Shown here: positions 35,724 through 42,995 of the stretch, in pieces
Layout of the letters: the number at the start of each line of letters is the position of its first letter
Position numbering within the stretch: position 1 is the first letter of the stretch
DNA from: Legionellaceae bacterium
Lineage (GTDB): Bacteria > Pseudomonadota > Gammaproteobacteria > Legionellales > Legionellaceae
Assembly: GCA_947504875.1 (NCBI GenBank)
Contig: CANNJI010000009.1
Location: 1-44,657 of the forward strand
Direction of reading: 5' to 3'
Length of the DNA stretch: 44,657 bases
Made by a program: the position numbers and the translations under genes
Notes under the pieces: generated by a model
Databases searched by the model: none
Told to the model about the DNA's origin: nothing
Seen by the model: only the letters and a program-made list of their open reading frames with translations

Positions 35724-36314
35724 TTAGCCAGCCATAGCAATAGTCTTTAAGCTCTCTTCCGTGATTCTTATTTCTAGACCCTTAAAAAAAGATCCAAAAC
35801 ACAGCTTAATTAAGTGGATTCTATCATCTCCTTCTGCGTTTGTAACAATAATTTTATTGTACAAATCACAACAAAAATCAATGACGTCATTAATGTTAGG
35901 ATCGGGGATGTCTTTCAGTAACGGTAATAACTCCTGTAACACTTTTTTAAATACAGGAATATTAACATTAGAATAAGTATTTGTTTCAGAAATCAGGGGC
36001 GTTGCGGCTGCATGTAGCTCACCCTGCTTTATCATCCTTTCTTGCTCTAATAATATACTATCTTCAAGATCTTTATCATAATCCTCACCACAAGGACTAC
36101 CCCGCCCTGTCATCAACCACGCGGGATCCACATTTAGCAATTTGGCATAAGTCGCCACATTCTCTAATGTTAAGGCTCGATTACCAGTTTCATGCTGGCA
36201 GTAGGTTGATGCCGGAATAGCATATTGTTCTGTAAACTTCTTAGCAGAATGATATCCAGCCGAAAGCCTTACTATTTTCAGTCGTTTTGATATGTCTTGT
36301 AGAAAATCGGTCAT
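35724..36314 (-). CDS. XRE-type repressor-like regulator, second copy
   Basis: A 196-residue protein with the same plan as the regulator at 29142: helix-turn-helix RLKIVRLSAGYHSAKKFTEQY, then ASTYCQHETGNRALTLENVA and AWLMTGRGSPC, and a helical C-terminal half beginning near TPLIS in both proteins. The two are clearly paralogues but far from identical. Located at the outer end of the cargo and pointing towards it, it probably controls the sensor-transporter unit downstream. No ribosome site is obvious. Confidence 0.82.
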   Translation of the reverse strand: MTDFLQDISKRLKIVRLSAGYHSAKKFTEQYAIPASTYCQHETGNRALTLENVATYAKLLNVDPAWLMTGRGSPCGEDYDKDLEDSILLEQERMIKQGELHAAATPLISETNTYSNVNIPVFKKVLQELLPLLKDIPDPNINDVIDFCCDLYNKIIVTNAEGDDRIHLIKLCFGSFFKGLEIRITEESLKTIAMAG

Positions 36315-36322
36315 TTAAATGT

Positions 36323-36385
36323 ATTATTAGTAATAATGTGAACCATAATATATGATTTTTGAGAAAATATCCATAAAGATTCTCA
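36323..36385. repeat. Two inverted repeats upstream of the second XRE-type gene
   Basis: ATTATT at 36323-36328 faces AATAAT at 36332-36337 around a three-base centre, and TGAGAA at 36360-36365 faces TTCTCA at 36380-36385. Both lie within 75 bases of the start of the regulator gene and are candidates for its own operators. The remainder of 36315-36443 shows nothing else I can identify. Confidence 0.35.
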
Positions 36386-36443
36386 TAAAAGGAAGACCAT
36401 AAAATGCTAAACTTTAGTTGAGTTGCATGAGCGAGTAAAATTA

Positions 36444-36911
36444 TTAGGTTGAATGAGCAATAATGCCCTGGGTCTCTATCGATTCGTTGAAATACTTAAC
36501 AAAAAATGTTTTGGTGAGCTGTGGATTTTTATGATTTATTCTTGTGAATTCTTCCGTGTAACCACATTTTGTATAAAACTCTGGCGCCTGAAATGCGCTT
36601 GTGAATAAATTTATGTTATTGAACCCTTGGCCTTTAAAGTGATTCTCAAGGGCTTGGACTAATTTTCTTCCATATCCTCGACCTCGATGGACACTATCTA
36701 CCCAGAGGTTCTCAATATAAATTTCAGCAAATACAGCAGTGGCAATGAGAACTCCAAAGGGTTCATTTTCTTTATTAGATATGACAAATGAAACCTTACT
36801 GTGATTAAAATCAACCTCGTGACTGGTCTCATAAGCAATACTATCAGAAGTCCAATGTTTATCGAGGTCTTCACTGATTTTATCAACAACGGTAATTTTA
36901 CAAATCGTCAT
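36444..36911 (-). CDS. GNAT-family N-acetyltransferase
   Basis: A 155-residue acetyltransferase. The acetyl-CoA-binding motif is RGRGYG at residues 76-81 (HRGRGYGRKLVQALENH), preceded by IYIENLWVDSVH and followed by NNINLFTSAFQAPEFYTKCGYTE, a typical GNAT end. The acceptor is unknown; the group includes enzymes for antibiotics, polyamines and proteins. AAGGA lies before the ATG at 36911. It is transcribed towards the cargo but separated from the XRE-type gene by 129 bases, and the iterons lie just upstream, so it marks the border of cargo and replicon. Confidence 0.85.
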   Translation of the reverse strand: MTICKITVVDKISEDLDKHWTSDSIAYETSHEVDFNHSKVSFVISNKENEPFGVLIATAVFAEIYIENLWVDSVHRGRGYGRKLVQALENHFKGQGFNNINLFTSAFQAPEFYTKCGYTEEFTRINHKNPQLTKTFFVKYFNESIETQGIIAHST

Positions 36912-36970
36912 GTTTTTTTCCTTTATATATCATCCAGCGCTGAGGAGCCTACATTATTTAAAGAATATTT

Positions 36971-37021
36971 CCCTGCAAACGCCCCACCCTAGTCCACCAA
37001 GGGAATATCCCCGTAAACGTC
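36971..37021 (-). repeat. Two iteron-like repeats downstream of rep
   Basis: CCCTGCAAACGCC at 36971-36983 and CCCCGTAAACGTC at 37009-37021 are minus-strand copies of the repeat GACGTTTRCRGGG that is found six times at 40797-40936. The start positions are 38 bases apart, and both repeats are followed by a similar CCACCC tail and preceded by GAATAT. Iterons bind the Rep initiator in Rep_3-type plasmids; this smaller pair could help handcuffing or copy control. Confidence 0.65.
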
Positions 37022-37035
37022 CCACCCCAAGGATT

Positions 37036-38325
37036 TTACTCCATAAGCTCAACATACTCATCCATAGTAATAATGGTACCTATTTGATCTTTCTTATTAT
37101 CCTTAATAAAATTAGTGAAACTACCTCTGGTTGCTGGATGATCCAGCCCATGTTTAAGATACCACTTCAATAAAAAAGTACCCTGCTCTTTTATGTTTTT
37201 TATAAACAAATCAAAATCAGCTAACAACTCCTTATTTTGATCTTCTGTTAAATTTGTTAGATACGTATTAATTTTTTTATTCACGTATGCTTTATAACGT
37301 TCAGCCCTACTTTCTTCCTTTTCTTTTTTTGCCAACTCCTCAGCTTCCTGGATCTTTCTCTGCTTTAAAATAATGGCTTTACTAGATCGACTGTGTTTAT
37401 AATCTTTTTTTAAGGCTTCAATCAAATAACCTGACAGCCCTCTTATTTTGCCAGTAATGAAACTTTCTGATTGTGTAATTATTTCTACTTTTTCACGAAT
37501 ATAGTTTGGTTCATAGTTAACGTAAACTTCTTCAACCATAAGTTCTGAGAAACCAAATGTATCTATGAGTAAATGTTTTAATTCATCTTCTATAGCCAAA
37601 CTTTTTAACGGAATAGGGGACTCTTCACTATTTTTTTCCAACTTAAATCTTATCTTTGTAACTTTTTGATTGGCTCGTTCTATTTCAGGAGTAATTTTAA
37701 TAGGCGAAATAGTATTAACCTCTTCCACGCTTATATCCAAAACTCTTTTTTTGAAATCTTTAAACACAGGGTATTTTCCATCAAATACTCCCATAAGTTT
37801 TCTAAATGTTTCGATCGGGAACCACGGCGTCTGTGCAAGCCCCTTATAGCGAATACAATTCTCATATAACGCCAATCCATATCCTGATTTAAATTGAGAT
37901 ACTAACTCTATATTAATTCGACCATAAATATCTGGTTGATATAATAAATCCTTCATTACTTGACTGTATTCGTAATAACACACGCCACTAGATATCTCAG
38001 CTGAAGCAAGGATAGAACTAGCTTTCCATTTTTTTTCTTGCCCAGTAGAGCAATCAATTACATTCCATTCTATTGCAATAGTAATTAATCCTAGCAAAGC
38101 CTCTTTTAACTTTGCTGTATCTTTACTGTTATACCCAATAAGTTTATATAAATCCTTTCCCTTGATTTCAAACATCTGTTTAAAAGAAAGATCTGGATAG
38201 GCATTAAATAGTAAAGCATTAAATAATTTTCTTTGAACGAGTGTTAGGTTGTTAGAGCAATGGATAGCATTAACATGTTTTTTTAGTTCAATATTTTTAT
38301 TATTTTTCAATGCCACACTTAACAT
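37036..38325 (-). CDS. Replication initiator of the Rep_3 (RepB) type
   Basis: A 429-residue initiator. The N-terminal winged-helix domain has LTLVQRKLFNALLFNAYPDLSF and the second domain has YEYSQVMKDLLYQPDIYGRINIELVSQFKSGYGLALYENCIRY and PWFPIETFRKLMGV, the usual Rep_3 pattern. The C-terminal third is lysine- and glutamate-rich and coiled-coil-like, which makes it longer than many such proteins. GGAG lies six bases before the ATG. It should bind the iterons and open the origin. It follows parB after a 42-base gap that holds half of a pair of palindromes. Confidence 0.88.
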   Translation of the reverse strand: MLSVALKNNKNIELKKHVNAIHCSNNLTLVQRKLFNALLFNAYPDLSFKQMFEIKGKDLYKLIGYNSKDTAKLKEALLGLITIAIEWNVIDCSTGQEKKWKASSILASAEISSGVCYYEYSQVMKDLLYQPDIYGRINIELVSQFKSGYGLALYENCIRYKGLAQTPWFPIETFRKLMGVFDGKYPVFKDFKKRVLDISVEEVNTISPIKITPEIERANQKVTKIRFKLEKNSEESPIPLKSLAIEDELKHLLIDTFGFSELMVEEVYVNYEPNYIREKVEIITQSESFITGKIRGLSGYLIEALKKDYKHSRSSKAIILKQRKIQEAEELAKKEKEESRAERYKAYVNKKINTYLTNLTEDQNKELLADFDLFIKNIKEQGTFLLKWYLKHGLDHPATRGSFTNFIKDNKKDQIGTIITMDEYVELME

Positions 38326-38351
38326 ATAGTTCTCCGTACTATTTGTCGAGC

Positions 38352-38397
38352 AATCCGAGTACTCGGATTATTTTGTTGAATCCGAGTACTCGGATTC
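38352..38397. promoter_or_regulatory. Two tandem perfect palindromes at the parB-rep junction; parS or operator candidate
   Basis: AATCCGAGTACTCGGATT (38352-38369) and GAATCCGAGTACTCGGATTC (38378-38397) are perfect palindromes of 18 and 20 bases sharing the same core, with centres 27 bases apart. The second lies in the last codons of parB (the SEYSDS residues) and the first spans the parB stop and the start of the rep leader. This looks like a site for a dimeric protein such as ParB or Rep. No T-run follows either, so a terminator is unlikely. Confidence 0.7.
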
Positions 38398-39390
38398 ACA
38401 TACCTGACTTTCTAAATAATTAGAAAAATACTGGCACATATCGTCATAATTTATGAAGCCAGCAATATCTTTATGAAGCACAATAGATGGCAAGCCACGA
38501 TAATCTGATTTAAAAGTAAATAGTTTTTTTCCATTGGCAGTCACATAAGCTTTCGCCGCAGATTGTTTAGCAATGGATTTACTTGGGGTCACAGAGTCTT
38601 TTTCAAAAATCTTTTCTAACTTAGCTTGAGATGTAATGGTTTTTCCAAGTTGGCCAGCAATTTTGAGGACTTTTTCATGGTTATCTGTTGATTGATTTAA
38701 TAACTGTACTATTTTAACTGCTATTTGTTTCGATAAACCATGAATATTAGGTATTGCATCCACAATGTTTTTAGGGATCTTAGAGTAAGCCATTAAATCA
38801 TTGAAAGTTGATGATGATAACCGTAATTTATCAGCCAGTTCTTTTTCTGTTTTAAATACATTATCGAGCAATAATCGTTTATATAGCATTGCGTTTGAAT
38901 AACCACTAACGTCATCTCTTAGTTTATTTTCCGCGTCTTGTGAGGCAATTGCATCTTGAATATTGGGAATGTCTTTACGGATAGCAAGGAAGGGGATACC
39001 TAGCTGTGTACAAGCAATATGTCTTCTACGACCAAAAATCACTTCATATTTTATATTGTCATGAGGGGCAGGGTGGTTTCGAATTAATGCTGGTTGCAAT
39101 TGTTTATTTGCTTTAATTGAGTCAATTAATCCTTCAATATCACCTAATTCGCTTTCTTGACGATTTGCATACTTCCAAGGTTCACACTCTTCAGGATTAA
39201 CATAAATTAATTCTTGTTCTGAAAATTCAATTCCCGATTGTGTTTTAAAATAAGAGCCAGCGGATCGTGGAATGACTGGTTGTATTAAATCATTTTGTTC
39301 TTCAGTTGTTTGTATTTTTTTAATTTGGCCAGTTTTCATTAACATACCTAATGGACCAGAATTATGAATATTTCTTTTGCTGTTATCCAT
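38368..39390 (-). CDS. parB: ParB-family partition protein, partner of ParA
   Basis: A 340-residue ParB. The N-terminal nuclease-like domain has CEPWKYANRQES and the CTP-binding part VIFGRRRHIACTQLGIPFLA and AENKLRDDVSGYSNA; a helix-turn-helix follows near KLRLSSSTFNDLMAYSKIP. The usual GERR motif reads GRRRH here. The ATG at 39390 is six bases after GGAG and better than the start at 39402. It overlaps the parA end by eight bases, as in standard par operons. The last codons contain one of two perfect palindromes that may be its binding site. Confidence 0.9.
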   Translation of the reverse strand: MDNSKRNIHNSGPLGMLMKTGQIKKIQTTEEQNDLIQPVIPRSAGSYFKTQSGIEFSEQELIYVNPEECEPWKYANRQESELGDIEGLIDSIKANKQLQPALIRNHPAPHDNIKYEVIFGRRRHIACTQLGIPFLAIRKDIPNIQDAIASQDAENKLRDDVSGYSNAMLYKRLLLDNVFKTEKELADKLRLSSSTFNDLMAYSKIPKNIVDAIPNIHGLSKQIAVKIVQLLNQSTDNHEKVLKIAGQLGKTITSQAKLEKIFEKDSVTPSKSIAKQSAAKAYVTANGKKLFTFKSDYRGLPSIVLHKDIAGFINYDDMCQYFSNYLESQVCESEYSDSTK

Positions 39391-40600
39391 TATTATCTCC
39401 ATTTACAAGGGATGCTTTGGCTTGTTTTTCCCAGATATCTTTAAAGTTGTTAATTATTTCAAGATTAACATCATCTAAATGTTGTAGCGCTCTACGATAA
39501 GCTTCTCGACTACCACGTGGTTTAGACACATCATAAATAGTTCCAATTTCATTGGCGGCTTTAGCGACTTCAACTGTTTCACACATATGATTTGTAAGGA
39601 TATAGCGTCCAAATTGTTCTCTCATCATATTTTCCATTTGGAGTGCTTCATTACTTCCACTGTGTTTTGAAATTAAAATACGTAAATATTCTAATTTTTT
39701 TGACGGTAATTCTTTAAACATGTTTCTAAGCGTAGCGGTATACATGATGAAACTGGAATAGTCACTCATGCTTGGTGGAATTGGGATAATAATGCCATCA
39801 CACGCAATAATTGCATTTAATGTTAATAATCCAAGATTGGGTCCACAATCAATTAAAATCACATCATATTGATTTTTAATTATTTTTAATGACTCAGTTA
39901 ACCTAATAAACGGTGATCCTAAGCGTTCATGATTATTTTCTTTTTCATTTGGTAAGATTAAGTCGCAATCTTGAATAGCTAGATTTGCTGGTATGATATC
40001 AAAACCATCAAAGTGAGTTTTTAAAATAACATTTTTAATGTTGTTTGGATTGGAAATGAGTACATTAGTGATAGTATCTTCATAACGTAATTCTAAATCT
40101 GGAATTAATCCGGAACTAATAAGTGTGGCTGTACCTTGTGCATCAAAATCTAATAAAAGAACTTTTAATCCTTCAATTGCAATTTTTTTACCTAAATCAA
40201 CGGTTGTTTCTGTTTTACCAACACCACCCTTTAAATTAGACACAGCTATTGTTAAACTTTTAGAGCCTTTAGGTCTTTTGTAGCGTGTGCCTGCCTTATC
40301 TCTCAGCGTATTAATAGCCTCTAAAGTATATTTTTTTATTTTGCGGCCATTTTCTGTATCCTCAGTTACAATTCCTGGAATATCTTGTGATGATTCCAAT
40401 AGTTTTCTAAATGTTGGGTCGGATACTTTAACCATCTTTGCTGCTTCTATTGCTCCCCAAGTCCTTGATTTTTTTCTTTTCTCAGGATTAATGACAAAAT
40501 TTCTAAGCGTTAACAGCATTTCGTTGCCTGCCTGATAAAATTTATCCATTAATTGCTCTGGATTTTCTGTACCGTAAGTAATGTTCTGAGGATCTATCAT
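39383..40600 (-). CDS. parA: ParA partition ATPase with N-terminal DNA-binding domain
   Basis: A 405-residue ParA of the larger, P1-like type. The first 105 residues hold a helix-turn-helix-like region (EAAKMVKVSDPTFRKLLES), which in this group binds the par promoter. The deviant Walker A is NLKGGVGKTET near residues 122-132; DFDAQGTAT follows at about 151-159, and the Walker B equivalent is YDVILIDCGPNLGLL. It moves plasmids by forming gradients on the nucleoid. AAGGG precedes the ATG. It is divergent from the second parB and the iterons lie between them. Confidence 0.92.
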   Translation of the reverse strand: MIDPQNITYGTENPEQLMDKFYQAGNEMLLTLRNFVINPEKRKKSRTWGAIEAAKMVKVSDPTFRKLLESSQDIPGIVTEDTENGRKIKKYTLEAINTLRDKAGTRYKRPKGSKSLTIAVSNLKGGVGKTETTVDLGKKIAIEGLKVLLLDFDAQGTATLISSGLIPDLELRYEDTITNVLISNPNNIKNVILKTHFDGFDIIPANLAIQDCDLILPNEKENNHERLGSPFIRLTESLKIIKNQYDVILIDCGPNLGLLTLNAIIACDGIIIPIPPSMSDYSSFIMYTATLRNMFKELPSKKLEYLRILISKHSGSNEALQMENMMREQFGRYILTNHMCETVEVAKAANEIGTIYDVSKPRGSREAYRRALQHLDDVNLEIINNFKDIWEKQAKASLVNGDNNG

Positions 40601-40961
40601 GATTTCCCTTTTATAAAAAAAGATAATTTTTATATTTTCTCTAATTTATCTATCATTTATTGAAAATGCAAGACTTTTATAAAATTTCCTATTTACAATA
40701 GAAACACAACTGTGTTTTAATTTTTTAAATACGTTTCTTATGTTGTTTAGAGTAACTAATCGTCAATGCTGGACAGCGTTTAAATGCTATCGTAGAGACG
40801 TTTGCAGGGAGAGAAGGGGACGTTTGCGGGGCAGGGTGCGTCGTTTGCAGGGAATGAAGGGGCGTTTACAGGGTGTAAAAAAAGAAAAAGTCCACAAGGA
40901 CGGGACGTTTACGGGTCGGGTGGGACGTTTGCGGGGTGGTGAGTTTTTTTTGGAGAAACCT
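40601..40961. other. Intergenic origin region with iterons between parA and the second parB
   Basis: The part next to parA (40601-40740) is almost pure A+T with no iterons and could be the melting region of the origin and the par promoter. The part from 40797 holds six iterons. The stretch is open in the frame of the second parB, but the predicted residues are arginine- and glycine-rich repeats that follow from the iterons, so I treat it as noncoding. Confidence 0.6.
40797..40936 (+). repeat. Array of six iterons, probable replication origin (oriV)
   Basis: Six copies of a 13-base repeat with consensus GACGTTTRCRGGG start at 40797, 40819, 40840, 40861, 40904 and 40924. Steps are 22, 21, 21, 43 and 20 bases, close to multiples of two helical turns, so copies lie on the same face of the DNA; the 43-base step fits one missing copy. 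Copy 5 is shorter by one base of match. Copies in reverse orientation lie beyond the rep gene. With a Rep_3 initiator nearby, this is the best candidate for oriV. Confidence 0.8.
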
Positions 40962-41828
40962 GTGTCTAATTTAGAGCTTAAGGGATTAAAATTATTGAGG
41001 AATTTAGACTTTTCACTTACTAATACCAAGACTACGTCAAATGAGAGCTTGGTTCATTTGTCAATAGAGTTTTTAATCCCTGGAAAATATCAGCCTAGAA
41101 AAAATTTTGATGAGACCGTTTTGCATGAATTGGCTGATTCAATTAAATCACAAGGGATTATTCAGCCACTAATTGTGAGAAGAATAGAAGAAAATAAATA
41201 TGAAATTATTGCTGGAGAGCGTCGGTGGCGTGCGGCAAAAATAGCTGGGCTCACGCATATTCCTGTAATTGTTAGAGATATTGGTGATAATGTCGCTTTG
41301 GCTTTTTCATTGATCGAAAATATTCAGCGCGAAAATTTAAACCCAGTAGAAGAGGCGATCTCTTTTTCACGGTTCCGCGAAGATTTTCAAATGACGCATG
41401 AAGATATCGCACACATGATTGGTCGATCCAGAACCTCCATTACAAATACTTTGCGATTATTGACATTAGAACCACGTGTTATGAAGATGTTAGAAAAAGG
41501 CGAAATTGATATGGGGCATGCTCGTGCTCTTTTAACGCTAGGTTTAGAGCAACAATATCATGTGGCTTGTATTATCTTAGAAAAACAACTTAATGTTAGA
41601 GGTGCGGAAGATCTGGCAAATTCTTTTAAGTATGGAAATAATCAAAAAAATGATGATGAATTGTCAATGTATCACAATAGCTGTGATCATTGGACGCGTG
41701 AATTATCTTGTAAATTTTCGACGAAAGTTGCTGTGAAAGTTAATAGCAAAGGAAAGGGGAAGGTTATCATTCATGTTAATTCATTGGATGAGATAGATCG
41801 ATTAATTGAAATGGCACCTGAAAAATGA
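40962..41828 (+). CDS. Second ParB/Spo0J-type protein without its own ParA
   Basis: A 288-residue ParB of the chromosomal Spo0J/KorB kind: IPGKYQPRKNFDE, LADSIKSQGIIQPLIVRR, the CTP-binding motif AGERRWRAAKIAGL, then ENIQRENLNPVEEA and the helix-turn-helix HEDIAHMIGRSRTSITNTLRLL. I start at GTG 40962, which has GGAG six bases upstream, because the preceding 74 open codons translate the iterons. It is divergent from parA. Its sequence is very unlike the ParB at 38368, so the two probably bind different sites. It might be a transcriptional regulator (as KorB) or a nuclease-like accessory. Confidence 0.85.
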   Translation: MSNLELKGLKLLRNLDFSLTNTKTTSNESLVHLSIEFLIPGKYQPRKNFDETVLHELADSIKSQGIIQPLIVRRIEENKYEIIAGERRWRAAKIAGLTHIPVIVRDIGDNVALAFSLIENIQRENLNPVEEAISFSRFREDFQMTHEDIAHMIGRSRTSITNTLRLLTLEPRVMKMLEKGEIDMGHARALLTLGLEQQYHVACIILEKQLNVRGAEDLANSFKYGNNQKNDDELSMYHNSCDHWTRELSCKFSTKVAVKVNSKGKGKVIIHVNSLDEIDRLIEMAPEK

Positions 41829-41830
41829 GC

Positions 41831-42064
41831 TCATAACACATGGGTTAATGTTTGTGCATATCGATTTCCGCTATGGCCTGATTGATGCGATGCATCTACG
41901 AGTATTTTGTTTGATAGATCGCGCACTGTCATATCAAGTTGTTTATTTTCAGGGATAAGTTTCTGAAATTCCGTTTTTTGTGACGTATTTGTTTGTTTGA
42001 GCTCTCGGATCTTCAGGATAAATTGATTAATTGTTGCTTCAAGTTTGACGATTGTAGAAGCCAT
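41831..42064 (-). CDS. Short coiled-coil ORF, possible remnant of a KfrA-like gene
   Basis: A 77-residue frame rich in lysine, glutamate, glutamine and leucine (KLEATINQFILKIRELKQTN), suggesting a coiled coil. The frame stays open for 28 more codons upstream of the ATG in the same character (LEIRETEISVLKVDNKK) before a stop, but no standard start codon is seen there. It therefore may be the remaining end of a longer gene, with the start lost. It is convergent with the second parB (two-base gap). Coiled-coil proteins are common next to plasmid partition genes. Confidence 0.4.
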   Translation of the reverse strand: MASTIVKLEATINQFILKIRELKQTNTSQKTEFQKLIPENKQLDMTVRDLSNKILVDASHQSGHSGNRYAQTLTHVL

Positions 42065-42347
42065 TTTTTTATTATCTACTTTCAGTACCGAGATTTCAGT
42101 TTCTCTAATCTCAAGCTCATTGCTTGGGGTATTTAACTGAGGTTGATCTTATCCACAATTTCGGTGGATAACTCTGTGGGGATGAGGCGTAAAACATGAT
42201 GGCATCTATATTTTGATAACGATGTGATGACTGGGCATTGAGATCTTTATCTCAGGCCATTGTTTAAAATGATAGCAAATCAGGTTCTTAACCAATAATA
42301 ATGGTGGGTGCGTTTTGTTGACAGCCACGCACCCCAGGCTCAACTCT
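42065..42347. other. Noncoding stretch with DnaA-box pair and hairpins
   Basis: A perfect DnaA box TTATCCACA (42149-42157) and a facing TTATCCACC on the minus strand (42163-42171) form an eight-base inverted repeat, with a weaker third copy near 42175-42183. Hairpins occur at 42239-42254 (TGAGAT and ATCTCA) and at 42306-42334 (GGGTGCGT and ACGCACCC, 13-base loop), the latter just after the stop of the next gene. No T-run follows these, so termination is doubtful. Confidence 0.45.
42149..42183. promoter_or_regulatory. Facing DnaA boxes
   Basis: TTATCCACA on the plus strand and TTATCCACC on the minus strand face one another across five bases, followed by TGTGGGGAT. Rep_3 plasmids often need host DnaA at the origin, although here the boxes are about 1.2 kb from the iteron array. 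They may be part of a second origin element or chance matches. Confidence 0.4.
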
Positions 42348-42948
42348 TTATTGAGATAAGTAAACCATGTTTTGCATTCCATGAGAGCGATTTGCTTGAG
42401 CACGCTGTGACAATGCCATCAAACTCTCCGCTGGGAATGGCTTTTTGTCGTGCGCTAATTGTATCAGCTCGTCCTCCATATGACTTTGAAAATCTTCAAA
42501 GTCATTTAATTCTTGCAATGCCATTGCCAAGGTTGCCTCAGCATGTGTTAGGACTTCATGAGATGATGATTGAGCATCCAATGTTTGATCAACGGATGTT
42601 GTTAATTTTTCTAGTAACGCTTCGTGTGATGCTTGGTTTATAACGGATTGTTCCTGTAATTTTGGGATGATCGTTTGTAATGTTTCGGCAAAGGCAGTTA
42701 AGTGTTGTGTGCTGTCATGAAAGGCTTCGGTTACTCGAACCATAGCTGCATGATCGGCCACAAGCCGCTGTTGCGTGTTCTCGAAGCCCTGATTGATCGT
42801 TTCAAGATCTTTTGATTCCGCTGATAACCCTTGATTGGTTTCATCCAGATTTGAGCGTGTTTGCTCGAACTGGTTTTTCACGGTTTCATTGGTTTGGCTC
42901 AAGGTGGCATTAGTATCTTCAAGATTTTTGATGACATCTGTAACGGAG
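42348..42948 (-). pseudogene. Coiled-coil protein gene cut at its 5' end by the insertion sequence
   Basis: The frame ends at 42348 and is open up to the left end of the insertion sequence. It encodes about 200 residues of glutamine-, glutamate- and asparagine-rich coiled coil (NLDETNQGLSAESKDLETIN) and a C-terminal part ending NMVYLSQ. The earliest usual start is TTG 42902, but the coiled-coil pattern continues upstream to the element (VTDVIKNLEDTNATLSQ). A start codon for the full gene is not found within the remaining bases, and beyond the element the matching frame soon meets a stop. Such proteins near par genes include KfrA-like factors, but I cannot assign it. Confidence 0.55.
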
Positions 42949-42973
42949 CGTGCCAGGGGAAATGAGACAAATT
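42949..42973 (+). repeat. Terminal inverted repeat of the IS, left in this window
   Basis: It matches the opposite end over GTGCCAG and TGAGACAAA with substitutions between these blocks; the outermost base differs (C here, T at the other end). Confidence 0.65.
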
Positions 42974-42995
42974 CTTAGAGAAACTATTTGAGAAA

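Noticed and set aside
38352-38397. Palindromes as a terminator of parAB
   Set aside because: They have no loop and no T-run, and rep continues in the same direction just after them.
40740-40961. N-terminal extension of the second parB
   Set aside because: The residues are translations of the iteron repeats (arginine and glycine rich), and a GTG with a good ribosome site lies just after them.
42306-42334. Hairpin as a rho-independent terminator
   Set aside because: The loop is 13 bases long and no T-run follows on either strand.
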